DNA of 64,000 bases from Udeniomyces pyricola (Eukaryota > Basidiomycota > Tremellomycetes > Cystofilobasidiales > Mrakiaceae): NCBI GenBank assembly GCA_039545295.1, contig BCIK01000012.1, positions 186,001 through 250,000 of the forward strand, read 5' to 3'. Each line of letters begins with the position of its first letter. Positions within the stretch are counted from its first letter, which is position 1. Below, piece by piece: positions 50,955 through 63,635 of the stretch. Below the pieces are notes generated by a model. It was given only the letters and a program-made list of their open reading frames with translations, did no database searches and had not been told where the DNA came from. Made by a program: the position numbers and the translations under genes.

Positions 50955-53299
50955 TTAGATAGGCATGGCCGCAACGAGAGCCTTGGTCGCGTCGTCATCT
51001 AGGATCTTGAAGCCGCCTTCTTTCGTGACCTGGAGAAAGATCGACAGACCGGGGGAAGGAGGGAGGCGGGATAGGATCAGAGAGGAAAGAAGAGGTTTGA
51101 CAAGATGTGTGATCAGCGAGGTGAGAAGATATGGATAAGAAAAGCATGTCAGAGTCGTCATTTTTTCCCTTCTTCTCCTTCTTTTTGACTTTTTTGCTTT
51201 TGGCAAAGTATTCTTCTTGTCCTTTTTGATATGTATATAGATGGATGATCTTACTAACCTGGGCGAGTTGGATGTTGTGTTCGTTCAGCTTCTCCTCCAT
51301 GACTTGCTTGAGGATCCTCAGCGTCAGGAGATGGGCTTGCTCAAGAGTCATATCCTACCAGGTAAACGCCCAAACGATCAGAGGGTGATGCAAGTATCAG
51401 CTTGAGAACTTGGAGCTGATGTAGTAGGGTATCTGATTGAAGAGAGCGGAAAGGAGGGTTGAGTAGACGGAGAGAAACGAACCTTGGTGTACTGATCTTG
51501 AAGTTCAGCTTGAGCGGCTTCCGAGCCTGAACCGATCGCCTTGGCCTCGTGCTTCATAAATGTCCCAGAGGGGTCGGTGTGATACCTGATATACGATCAA
51601 TACAACGGAGGCAAAGTGAAGTGAATCGACCAAGGAGACCGCCAGATGAAAGGTGAAAGATACAGCGGAGGACAGATGGATGGGGGGGGGTTGCAGTCGA
51701 AGATGAAGAGTAAGAGAAGAGGTCGAGATACAGGATGACAAGAAAGAGTCGGTATGTAAGTCAGTGTTTGGATTCCCTGATGCCTCCCAACAAATCGAAA
51801 AGGAAGGTTTCCTTCAAGAAGAGGTCAACCAAGAGGCCGAGGCTCTGATGAAACTATCCCCTTGAACCCTCGGTTCATTCATCTCACCCCTAGTGTGTCG
51901 GGACGCGAAAGGTGATACTGACAGTTGAGGTCCTCGCTCATCGATACCAGCAATCAACAGGGCGACTCCGAACGGACGAGACTGTAAGACAGATGCCCAA
52001 CCATCAAAGGATTAGTCCACTAGAACTCGCTCGCGTGCACGCCCTGCCTCGCGTAAAGCCCGTGCCTTTTAGAGACTCCCATCGTCTTTCAAGAGAGTCT
52101 ATCCTTCTGTGCCTTGAGCATTGTTTGGGTAAAACCTGCTCCTTTCTCCTTCGTAACACCCCATCCATGGTAACTTACCATCAACGCCTCATCATCCTCC
52201 ACCGACTCTCCAAACCTCAGCGCCAAATCACAGACCGCCTGCGCACAACTCTCGACGCCTACCGGCTCGTCGTACACGAACGCATGGTTCTGCGACGTCA
52301 CTCGAGCGTGATCAATCATGGTTCGGGCATCAGCGGTCAGGCCGGACATGGCACACCCAATATGGGAGTCGATCTCCATGATCTTTTCGATCGAGGACGA
52401 TTCGAGGAGTTTCGAGGCGACGCGCTTCTCGACACCGAGGACGACACCGTATGGAGTTCGGATCCCGACAGTTGTGGATCCGAGCTAAGAAGATGAAGGG
52501 AAAACATTTTTGAGGAATTTGACGTGGTAGGCAAAGATGAGATAGAACAAAGAGGTGTTGGTAAGGGTCGACGAGATGGAGAGGAGGAAACGTGCAGTCC
52601 GTGGAGTCCGTGGCAGTTGGTACGTGTCAAAATGGATCGGCGTTCGCGATGAGATGGAATAAGCAGTTATAATGCGGCAGTAGTGCAGGATCAAGAGGAT
52701 TATAACAGAAAGATCCGGAAAAAGTATCGGACAAGTCGAGAGACAGAGAAAGGGACGGAGAGATGACGACAAGGATCAGCAAGCAGCACCTGGCGCGGCG
52801 TTTGAAACTCGTATATGCTCTCGCGTCCAGTTTGGACGTTATGCTGACCTTGATAGCCTCAATAGCGTACTCGACTGGCGTGGGCAAGTTGTGAGGCGTT
52901 AGTAGAGTCAAGCGAGATGAGTCATGGCTATGCCCGAGGCAGAGACGGATGTATGTGTCTACCTTGGAAGAGTCGGCCTAAAGAGAGGAGATTAAGATGC
53001 GGTGAGCTTTCTCGATTTCGTGTCGGCGATGAGAGCGAGAAGATTGGATGGCAGAGTTGAGCTGACCTTCTGGAGAAAAGGTGTTGACACCTCGGTCTGA
53101 GGAGACAAGCAGGTGGAGAGGGCGATGAAGCAGGGCGCGGGGCGAGAGCAGCAGCGATGGGAGGTTGAATCGAGGTGGGAGGGGAGAAAGGTATGGAGAA
53201 CGGAACGGATGGATGGGTGAGCTCTCCTGAGGGCGTGTTTTGGTTGAGTGGCGGGATTGGGAGATGAGATTTACCGTATTCTGATCTGGTAGCGAACAT
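50955..53299 (-). CDS. PUP2: 20S proteasome subunit alpha5
   Basis: Alpha5 is a structural outer-ring subunit of the 20S proteasome. The 5' end is split into very small exons: 25 nt (MFATRSEY), 30 nt ([10 protein letters not shown]), 15 nt at 52963-52977 (RLFQ) and 26 nt (VEYAIEAIK), each flanked by GT/AG and matching phase. Together they encode the alpha-subunit signature [20 protein letters not shown]. Larger exons follow: [120 protein letters not shown] and a last exon ending LVAAMPI. The assembled length, about 245 residues, is normal. The intron after the 26-nt exon is about 350 nt, longer than most here. Confidence 0.95.
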
Positions 53300-53684
53300 G
53301 GGTTAGAGTGAGTGAGAGTGGGCGGGGTGAGGACAAGGAAGGGAGTGAGTGCAAGGGGAAGCTGTCGGTTGTCGGTGTAGCGTGGAAGGATGGTTGCGCG
53401 TCCGTCCGTCATGATGGATGCATCATCAGAGATATTAGATAAATAGTAATATTTTGATTTTCACAATTATAAACCATATATATATATGCACATACAGTAT
53501 ACATCACGTTACACATACCAGGAGCTCATCCATCATCAACTGTCAATATCCATCCATATACATCACCCATCACATCGTCATCGCCACACACATCGACCCA
53601 AATCCATCAAACAATGGGTGTCATTACTCATATTCGTCACTCTCACCATCTCCATCAGGCACTGCTGCCAGTCGTAGACGCGCT
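53300..53684. other. Intergenic region PUP2 upstream / JJJ1 downstream
   Basis: 385 bases, AT-rich, with a TATATATA tract at 53469-53484. It should contain the PUP2 promoter. No proteasome-specific element was identified. Confidence 0.45.
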
Positions 53685-56497
53685 TCACTTTCTCTTTCCC
53701 TTCTTCTTTCCTCCTCTCGACGATCCACCTTCATCCCCATCGTCCCAGTCCCCACTCCGTCCACCAGCACCAAGCTTAGCCGGACCTGCAGCAAGAGCAT
53801 GGCCTGTCTTTTTGATATGATCAAAGAGCTTGGTCCGCGAGGCAAACGCCGATTTGCAGACGTTGCATTTCTGCTCCATCAAGGGGAAGTCGACCGCAAC
53901 AATCATGTCAGGTTCAAAGGAAGGTCAACACCGACTTCATTCACGATGCTCCATGTGACGTAAGCAAGGAAAGGGACCTGGACTTACCTCTCCTTCCGCA
54001 CCTCCATCGACACCCAACCCAGCACTGGCCGTCCCCGAGACCGCTGCCGCCTTCTTCTTAGCCTCCCTCTCCCTCCTCAGCTCCTTCTTACTCTTTTCCG
54101 TGCCCGCCGTCGCGATGGGGCCCGAGCTCCCATCTTCACCCACTATCGACGGTCCATCCTGTCCCTCTTGCCTTTCAACAACGATTGGCCGACTAGCTCT
54201 CCTGTTTTCCCTCTCCAATTCCTTAAGTTCCCTTTCCATCCTCTGCTTGGCCTCCCTCTCCTCTCTCGCTCTCTTCTTCCTCGCCTTCTTGCTCTCGTTA
54301 GGACGCATCGGTCCCCCCTCTCCATCTTCGCCTTCCTCGTTCTCCTCTCCTATGTCTTCATCATCCGATCCAGCGGCGGTGTCGAGGTTGGCGGCGACGT
54401 CCTCGGCGAGTTGATCGAGTTCGAGTTGATGATCTTCGTCTCCGACCGGCTTGTCCTCATCCTCGAGGACGTACTCACCTCCACTCCCATCGCCTTCTTC
54501 CGTGAACGTCGAACTGCTCCCATCGTCCTCCTCCTCTTCCCCACCCTGTTCATCTGCCCCTTCCCGACTAAGTCCCAACTCCTTATCCTCCCTTCTCATC
54601 TCCCTCCTCAACCTCTCGACCCCTCTCAGATGCCCTCGACTGCGCTCATGATCCTTCCATCTCCCTTCGCTCCTTCCTTCTTTCCCACAAACCACGCATT
54701 CCCACACGTCCGCCGCTGCTTCGTCCTCTTCCGCCTGTTCCGCCTCGAGTTGAGCCAATGACACGTTCTGCCAATCCTGGGGCATGAAGTCCTCTATAGG
54801 TGCCGCATCGGCCGGGGTCGTCGTGCCCGAACCAGTCGTTCTCATTGACGGAGGAGTACTGGTAGGTTTAGATGTTGATGACCGGGCGGCTGCTGAACGA
54901 GGTCCAAGGGGAAACGTCGTCGGTGTCGCCTTGGGCACTCGAGGATCTCGCTTCCGAAGGTACGCCACGAGTTCTCGCACGGTCTCAGTGTACTCGCGTC
55001 GGGCTTCATCTCGAGCTTTTTTGTTGTCCTTTTCGAGGAGTCTTTTTTGGGGAAGAGGAACAGGAAACCCCACAGACAGAGATGGAGGATAGGGAGAGAT
55101 GTCAACCAAGAGAAGTCAGAACCACAGCGTGTTCGGGCAATCACAAGAAAACACTCCCATACTGTGAAGAAATAGTAGTAGCGGGGACAGTGATGATGCC
55201 GTACGACAGAAGGCTGGTACTCACCGCTTGACGCGACGTTCGTCTGTACGATCCGCTTCCCACACCACGACCCAATCAAACGACTTTTCCGAAACAAAAT
55301 TCGACCAGGCGTTGTAAAAGTTCCGAGCCTGGTGCAAAGATAGATTCCATATGCAAGATATGATGTCATGGGTTTGGTGAATTGTTACGCATCTGACTCG
55401 CTGGAGGGATGAATGTACGAACCTGAACGTTCTTCCGGTCGGGAAGGGACCAAGGCGTCGAGGCTGAACCAAAAGGAGGCCATGCGACGGGTGTTGTGCT
55501 GTGCAGGTTCTCCTCTTGGGCGAGATGATGGAATAGAGCATTGTAAACTTGGAAGAAACCCTGAGTGAATTGGAATAATCATTGGCACCAGGAGAGGAGG
55601 GGAGGAAAGATAGGCGTTAGCACGAATCTCTATGCATGGCTTCCTGTATCGTGAATCTATATGGGAGTATCCTTGTCATCGGATCAAATCTCTGTTCCAA
55701 CCAAGGTAGCTTGCAAGTTGAGCCATCGACGTTGAGCACGGGAGAGACTTACTCCAGCCTCGTCATTCATCCCTCCATTCTTGCCATGTTTCCAAACTTT
55801 GGCTTCAAAGAACCGCAATAATTCCTTTGTGCCGACACCTCTTTTGGTTGGAGGTGGCTTCTCTCGCTTGCCCTTGAGGACGTCGTTGAGCTCTTCCTCG
55901 TCGATGCCCGGTTCGTCGGCCGTGGATCCGGCTGGGGCGTCGTGACGATGACGATCGTACCAAGCGCGCTCTTGGGGGTCCGAAAGGATTTCGTAGGCTT
56001 CTTGGAGCTTAGAGAAGTAGGCGGTGGATTCTTGGACTCGGTGAGCGTTCTTGTCTAAACGAGATGGGGAGAAGAGCCGAGATGATGGAGTATGGGTGGA
56101 GAGAAGGCCGAGGTGAAGGTGAATGGTTAGTCAATTGACGGACAAGCGAGCAACGAAAGCGATAGACTGGATTGAACGGAGGATTAAAGGTTGCCCTAAC
56201 CTGGGTGCCATATGAGAGCTTGTTTCCGGAACGCTTTCTGCACACAAATGGGAAAAAAGAAGAGGAAGACATGTGGTCAGACAAAGGGGGGCATAGCAAC
56301 CATTGGCCTGTGTTGGTCATATCTGGATTGCAGCAGGCCAGGTTAGGAGGGAAGGAAAGGATGAAACGTACCTTGATGTCAGCGTCCGTGGCGGTTTCTT
56401 CTATGTGGAGGAGGGTGTAGAAGTCATCGGGTTTGGTAGGCGTTTGTGAGCCGGATGGATCCGGAGAAGGGGATGGACGAGATTGATCGGCACCCAT
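53685..56497 (-). CDS. JJJ1: J-domain ribosome biogenesis protein Jjj1 (DNAJC21)
   Basis: Jjj1 is a cytosolic Hsp70 co-chaperone that helps release shuttling factors from pre-60S particles. The start is at 56497 (MGADQSRPSPSPDPSGSQ). The J domain reads DFYTLLHIEETATDADIK, KAFRKQALIWHPDKNAHRVQ and YFSKLQEAYEILSDPQERAW. The Asp codon of the HPD motif is split by an intron (G|AC). FFQVYNALFHHLAQEEN and ARNFYNAWSNFVSEKSFDWV match the conserved part after the J domain. Two C2H2 fingers of the U1-like type are present: CVVCGKEGRSEGRWKDHERS followed by RGH, and in the last exon CNVCKSAFASRTKLFDHIKK followed by TGH. Between them is a long acidic and Lys/Arg/Glu-rich segment, probably coiled coil. The end GGKKKGKRK is usual for the family; the stop is at 53685. 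Confidence 0.93.
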
Positions 56498-56994
56498 GAG
56501 GTTGGAGCAGGCAGCTAGGGAAGGAAGCGTCTATGTCGTTGGAATGAAACAGGCAGGCAGGCAGGCAGGCAGACGGACAAGAGGTCATTGTATCGCACGT
56601 CATCCTCATTCCTCACACCTTTTTGCTGCTTTTTGCATGTTTCCAGCCAGCACGTTTGATTCTCGTGGATATCTCACCCTCAGTAAAGGTAACTACTACC
56701 AGGATAATGACGGACTGCTCGCTCAGTTCGGCCCCAGAAAGGCTGTGAATGATCCGCTCAAAGCCAAGGAAATCAGGACATAACTGATAGTACTGTTCCG
56801 GCAATTGTCTCATCGATAAAATGTTGAGTAAATATAGAAACACACCCACGAGCCACAGCCCTGCATACGAGCTGCAGCGCTGCAGTGCAGCTGATAGTAA
56901 TCCGACCTGTCGCTCAGAACTCGATCAATCAACCTTCTGATCGTCCTCCCAGCTTCCTGCTAGCTGCTGCTCGACCCCTCTGCTCGCCTTTCCA
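56498..56994. promoter_or_regulatory. Divergent intergenic region JJJ1 / BRH2
   Basis: About 500 bases between start codons. Contains a GGCA tandem repeat (56550-56570) and clustered GCTGCAG palindromes (56862-56890). Nothing else was assigned. Confidence 0.4.
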
Positions 56995-59900
56995 ATGGCA
57001 TCTACCAGCATACCATCCTCGCCCCTCACCGACATCGACGACGAAGACAATGACAGTCATATTCAACATGACAACCACTTCATCCACTCCAGTCCCACCC
57101 TTGCCCCCTCTATGCCGCCTTCGACCATCTTGGCCCTCAACTCGTCGCCGCCCCCAGTCTCTCCTCCTCCCCCTCGCCCTCCTCGCTCCTCCGCCCCGGC
57201 CAAGACAACCAGCTCGACCTCCCAATCACAGACCAAACGACACCCAGCTAACTTACGTCATACCTCACTCACTCCAACCAAGAGATCCTCGTCCTACAGC
57301 TCAAACAAGCCATTCACAGCCACCGTCATCGCACCCTCCGCCAAGGCCATCAGATTGAGCGCACGGTCGACAGCCAAAGCCGACAGGCTCGCGCTCGATG
57401 ACGCGCACATGGACCTCTCGACCGACGTTGCACTATCGTCGCCTGCTTCAAATCATCAGAACACTCATGCCACACCCCAACGTGAGCCCATTGGAGCTGA
57501 TTCGTACCATTGTGGTTAGACCATGTTTTAAGAAATCATGCTCGGCCTGGACGTTGCGACCTATACTGACGCGTCAGGCCATGCGCATCCCTTTTTGCTC
57601 TACACGCAGTTCCTATTTCGCAGCCATTTAGTCTTTCAACCCCTCCAACCCTCTCGACATTCCTTCCTGTGACAGACCAACCGAACGCTTCTCATGTAAC
57701 CAGTCCTCAAGTAGTCTCTTTGTCGACGGTCATACCCGAGGTAGAGATGCACCGTTCACCCTCGCCTAGTTCGTCCGTCCGACCTGCCGATGGCAATGCA
57801 GCTGCCTCCAACCCCGACCACACCTCGAGTTCATCATGTCCTACGATGCCGTCCGATAACATGTTCCCAATCACTCAGCCAGACATAGATGTGTCTCGTC
57901 ATCTTCTCCCAGTTCAACTGCCAGCTCCGATCGTCTCTGCTAGCACTCCTGCTTCCCCTGCTCCTCCAGGTGAAGCCACAGACGTCCCTGTAGCAGAAAC
58001 TTCATCAGAAGTACCAACCAAGGGAGAATACGATGATTTGTTCTCTGGCATTGATATGGCCGACTTTGACCTCGAACCAGACGACATCGACTTTCTCTCT
58101 GGACCGTCAACCAGTGTCCCTCCACGCGTCGTCGCTGGCCCATCAACGACTGCCGCCCTTTCGAGCGGCGATCAGCCATCCGCCATCTCACCGGCCATTG
58201 CCCGCCGGCTTGGCTCAAATACTCATGCCACTCCCGGCTCACCGACGCCTATGATGCTTCCTAGCTCTCAAGAGAACGAGCGACCAGAAGCGGTCCTCCA
58301 TCGCACCACGGTTTCTTCCCCTTCGATCAGTCGCAGATCTTACCCCCCATCATCACCCCCGCCAGAGGAAACGGATCAGCCACGAGTTCCTTCGTCTCCG
58401 CCGCCCGGCTTTGTTGTAGGTTTCCGGACTGGTATCAAGAAGAAGCCTGTTCAGATTGGCGTTGGCGATGAGCAAGCCCGCAAGCGAGCGGAAGCCGTCC
58501 TCGCCGTGATCGGTAGGGACCATGAAAGTATCGAGACTGCAGAAGACCCTGAGGGGCCTCTCAAAAAAAGGAAGCTCGAAAGGATTGGCCAGGCGATGTT
58601 CGGAGTCAATGGCCATGGTACTGCTGCGGTCGGTGGAAGCACCCAAGGGAAGGATTTACCAACAGCGAGTAGCAAACTTCTACCTCGAGCCCCCCTCTCG
58701 AGTCAATCAGCTTCAACGTTGGCTCGGAGCCTTACTTCGAGCGCCCAGGAGTCTCAGGACCTACCAGCACCCTTAATCCCACCAGGTAAGCACAAGTGAT
58801 TTTGTAGCTCAGACTTCTAAGGCTTACTTTGGTATCGATCTTGACCTCACTGGATGTATCGCCTCCTCTTATGCTACCAGATATCTTCCAAGGGGAGCAA
58901 GCGTTGGTGGGTTTTGCATCGGCTAGTGGCAAGTCGTGGAGGCCCATATCGAGGGCGGCCCTCCTCAAGACGATGAACGAAGTCCTTGACTCGGACGACC
59001 TTCTGACACTCAGCAATACTCAGTTGCCTGTAACGGATGAACCTGTTGAAACGACCCCCGCAGATCAGGAAGCACCTTCTTTAGAGGTCACTGAAATCAG
59101 TGCTTCTGTCCCAAAGATTATACCTTCGCAAGCCTCGAGCTCAAGACCGTCCTTCTTACTGCCCTCTTCGACCGCTTACATCGCTCCTCAGGGAGTTCAA
59201 ACGAGTATCTCTAGCATGGCACCATCTGGCACGCCCCTTCGACCTTCCGCCTTTCGAATGCCCTCTTCATCAGCTCGAACTCCCATATCAGAAAATCTAT
59301 CCGACGCCGTTGCGTCTTCCTCTTCATTGACACCACTTCGACCAACCGCCATGTCTCGCAAAGCCTCAGAGAAACATCTTCACCCGACCCCGTTCCGAGC
59401 GCCTAATCCTCCTGCCAACCGCTCTCGCTCTGGAACTCCTGTTCCATACAACTCTAATAATCCCAACCCGTCCGCTACCCCCCTTCGCCGCGTCGGTATC
59501 GGACTCAACGCGACGCCTCTCGGTCGAGGCCTCAAGAAGAACACGAACGCGGCGGCGAGCCGACCAAAGTTTTCGACGCCGTTCAAGAGTGGGGTCACCC
59601 CTAAGACGGAGGAAGTGATTGACGTGGAGACGGGAAGAGGGAGAATGGTTATGACGGGATTACTAGGACCAAATGGAGAGGTCATTGGAAGGAAAGCCTC
59701 GTCGGGTCAAGGTGTGGCCCAAGCGGGCATGACCTCGGTCGACACCAAAGGAAAAGGGAGGGAAGTGAACGACCCCAGAGTGGTTGAAGACAGAGGAAAA
59801 GGAAGGACAAGGAGATCTGGAGAACTTTACGAGAGCGTGTTCGACTTGTCGCGTGAGTAGTAATGACCAGCAGCACGAGTCGAGCCTGTTTGTTGATGGA

Positions 59901-62731
59901 GCGTGCGAAAAGGCTTTGATAGAGAAGGTCTAATGTTGTCTTTTTCTTCCGGTCTGGTTTCATTGGAACATTTGGTTGATTGGATGTGCAGCACCTCTCG
60001 GAGGTCGCCATTCGATGGCACAGGCGTACATTCGGCCCGAGTTTTACTCTGTGGCAGAGTTGAGGGACATGGACATGTATGACTCATCGTTCTCTTCCTG
60101 CTTCCTGTTCTTGAACTATTGCTAGTCCACTCATCATTTGTTGACTCATCTTTGTCGACCTTTTCTCTTGCGTCTTTTCCCTCTTACCACCTTGTCCAGC
60201 CCTGAAGATATCTGGTCCATCAATCCATCCAACGCTACTGATTACTCTTTTTACCTCCCGCACGACCCCACCGATCCATCTTCCCCAACGACATTCGACC
60301 ACCGCAGCGCGTTACAAACACTCATTGCCGCAGGATGCGTTGGGCTCACGTCGGCTTGGGTGGCGAACCACTGGGCCCTGGTGTTGTGGAAGTTGGCTTG
60401 CTTGGTGAGAAGCAAACCGGCGTTATGGGGGGAAAATATCTGGGGGCCAGAAGAGGTTTTGAGGCAGTTGAAGTACCGGTAAGCCTTCAATCTCCTCTGT
60501 CTTCGTTTATTTTTGTTTCAACTCATTCTCTTCTTTTAGAGATGAAGTGGGACTGAGTGTGAACCGGCATTGATGGTTGGGATCAATGGTAGTGATCGGG
60601 GCTCATGGATGCTGAGCCTTCCTTGTGCCTTTGTGACTAACTCGTCTTTCCATCGGTCCTCTTTGGTCGCCATGATTCTCTTCGACCTTTACTTATATCC
60701 ACACCAGTTACGAACGCGAGCACAACCAAGGCCACCGTTCCGCTCTCAAACGGATCCTCGAAGGCGATTCGACTCCATCGACCTCCATGATCCTCTGCGT
60801 TGTATCCGCTACACTTCGACCCCCACCGGCTCCCGAACCAGGGCAGCGGGATCACTTTCCACCAGATCAACTCATTCCGTTCCTCGAGCTGACGGATGGA
60901 TGGTATCGAGTTGGAGCGTCGGTGGACGCGGCGCTGGCGAGAGCGTGGGACAGAAAGAAATTGAGAGTCGGATGCAAGGTCGCGTGTACGGGCGCAAAGG
61001 TAAGAACGACACAGACACGTAGTAGGAGAAGGAGGATGTTGACAGAGGAGGGCACGTCAGGATACTTTAGCTGATTCAATTCTCCCCTGTACACCCTTTC
61101 CCTCTTTCTCTTCCCCTCTCCGCATTTGTTTCGCTTTCCCTCGCCTTTGACATAGCTCGAAGGCAAAGAAGTTGACTCTTCAACGTCAGTTCTCCAACCT
61201 CTGCCATTCCTCCCCAATCTCGTCCTCACGGGAAACACAACTTCCCTCTCATGTTGGGACGCCAAGCTCGGTTTTACTTCTCGACCCTTCATCTCATGCT
61301 TGTCCTCGCTCTCGCCGGACGGAGGAAGGGTCCCACTGATGGACATTCGGGTGGAGCGTTGCTTCCCGATCGGATACCGTGATGGACTGGGAGGCGACAA
61401 GATGTCGAGTGGAGGACAGACTGGCAGTAGTGGTGGCGGCGGTGCTAATGGAGGTGGCGGAGTCGGAACGGGTGGGTCGGAACTGAGGGGTGAAAAGGAC
61501 GAGTTTGCTTTGAGAGATGCGTACAATGTGAGCCGTTCTTTTTCTTCTTCCTTCTCGTGCCGTCTTCGGCCGCAGTCCAAATTTGTTATCATGTAATGTG
61601 ACTGATCGTTTGTTCCTCGATGTATTCCACATGTTCGTTCGTTCTCCTCTCTTACTTCAATTGGCATAGGAACGACGTATGGCCGAACGTGAAGCCGTAC
61701 ACGAGAAACTACGAAACCGGCTCGATGATCTCTGGTCGCTGTACGATCGGATCCAACGCCTTGCGGGTCGTCGATCTCTGACCGAAGATCGTGAGTGAAA
61801 GAGCTTGCTTGGGACCTAATATGCCTAGCCCAGGCGCTAAGAACACGGGCAAATACAGATTAACTCGAATTTTCTTTATCTGCGTCTTTTTCCATGACGT
61901 CTCTTTGCCAGCCTCTCAAGAGGCTCAAGCCGAAGACATCTTTGACGACCTTGAGAGAACCGATGACAAGGCCGCTCATCTCAAAACCATCGCTCCGGCA
62001 GCTCTTCCTCACTTAGCGGCGTTCGTCAAAGCCAAGCATCGAGAGGATGAGGCTCATCTCACGGAGGAAGTCGAGGAAGCCGTTTCGGTGAGTTTTCTTT
62101 CGGCCTTCGTTCTTCTTTTCCGGCATACTTCTATTTGCCGTTTGATCGAGAATCGCCCGATCCATATCTTGACAATTTATGCTTTTCTCATCATTCGTTC
62201 CTACTTGGTCATTCTTTTCATCATCGGCTTGTAAATATGTGATATCGCCGTTTGCTCATTGGATACAGCTCAAGTACCCACCTCGGGACGTCCAATCTTT
62301 CCGCGTCATCTTCTTCAGTGATGCCCAACGGTCATCTTCCCAGCCGGATCCCCCGCTTCGGCGCGGGCAAATCACGATCTGGGACGCCGAAGCGTGGGGC
62401 GAAGAGGAGGCACTGGTTCAAGGGAAAAGATACATTGTTCGTTGGACTCGAATTCAAGCTTTTTTCCTCAAGGAAAGAGGATGGCGGGAACGGGGAAGGG
62501 TTAGACAGTGGAGAAGCGTGTTTTATTAACCCAAACCAGAAAAGAAAGCTGACCAAATTCGTACCTGCTCAACAACCTTGGGTTTGCATTCCTCTTCACT
62601 TCTTTTCGTTCATTGTCTCCGAAAAGGTCACGAACTTAGTTCCCGGCCAGATTGGATCTTGGTCGCCACCTGGGATCGAAGGCAACGTCTACCTCAATGC
62701 TGGACGAAGTACCAAGTGGAGGCAGGTCTAG
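56995..62731 (+). CDS. BRH2: BRCA2-family recombination mediator (Brh2-like)
   Basis: Brh2/BRCA2 loads Rad51 on single-stranded DNA in homologous recombination. Eleven exons chain in phase to roughly 1,400 residues. The N-terminal half is Ser/Pro-rich. A clear BRC repeat is LVGFASASGKSWRPISRAAL followed by LKTMNEVL (58905-58990). A degenerate BRC-like unit precedes it (GFRTGIKKKPVQIGVGDEQA, 58410-58480). SRPKFSTPFKSG (59560-59590) matches the block that follows BRC repeats in the family. The DNA-binding region includes the helical part (MAQAYIRPEFYSVAELRDMD, PEDIWSINPSNATDYSFYLP), OB1 (FLELTDGWYRVGASVDAALA, LSSLSPDGGRVPLMDIRVER) and OB2 (LKYPPRDVQSFRVIFFSDAQ, VTNLVPGQIGSWSPPGIEGN). The protein ends YLNAGRSTKWRQV just after OB2, with no OB3, as expected for fungal Brh2. 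The exon 1 to 2 junction (57481 to 57610) restores phase across an apparent stop. Confidence 0.9.
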
Positions 62732-63635
62732 CTTCTCTTCACGTTCCCCCTTCCCCTTTTTCCCCCATTCATCTGTTTAGTTCTCGTTCTTGTTTGCTTG
62801 TAGTCTGCATTGGTCTGAAGGGCGGGAGGAGGCGAGAGGGTCGGCTGAGGAAGGCCAAGGAAAGAGAGACAGAAGGAACGAGCTAGGATCGATCTTGCAA
62901 TTATTGCTGCTCGGGTATATGCCATCGACTCACTCGCCCCTTTTTGCAGCCTGATGCTGTTTCTATGGTTGCTTCTCTATGCATTGCTTTCCTTGGTGTG
63001 ATCGTTGCATGCATGTCCGTTCTTATCTTTTTTTTGAGCGTGTTGGTCGCGTAAGCCGGGAGACGGGAGCTGTGTGCTCAGTACCCACCAGCTAGCTCAT
63101 TACGTATAAACTGTTGAAGAAAGAAGTACGTCTGATTGACGTGACTGATCAGGCCATCACGAGGTACCCAAATGATCTTGACTTTGGATGTACCCTGTAA
63201 CCCTCAAGTTAGTGGTGATGATGAAATCTGAGGAGAAAGGTTTTCCGCCACTGTCGATGTCGTCTTCGAACATTATCAAGATGATTGATTACGGCAATCT
63301 ACGGCTGTGAAGCTGTGCACGCACGTCCGAACCTCCAAACAATCTCTCCTTGCCTTTCTCCGGCAGTTTCCGGAGATGCCGTCGTTCCATCAACCAACAT
63401 CCTCGCCTCTATCATCCCATCATCACTGAGGGTTCACGCGCTGCTCATCTTCCGACCTGCGATGTCATCTCTTGCTTCGTCATCTACATACCGGCTTGCT
63501 GCATCCGCTGCAGCCCGAAGCCTCATACAAGAGACCCTTTATGCACCCCATTCTACCAGCCTGTCTCCATCCACTTCATCATTGTCCTCATCCGCCAGGA
63601 AGACCTCCGGCCGCCATTTACACTTCACGCCTTCA
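62732..63635. other. Intergenic region after BRH2
   Basis: About 900 bases without a supported gene or RNA. Purine/pyrimidine tracts occur near 62740-62800. A small exon of the right-edge gene could lie here but cannot be fixed. Confidence 0.45.

Noticed and set aside
57482..57609. Apparent stop inside BRH2, suggesting two genes or a nonsense mutation
   Set aside because: A GTGAGC donor at 57482 and CAG acceptor before 57610 remove the stop and join the frames in phase.
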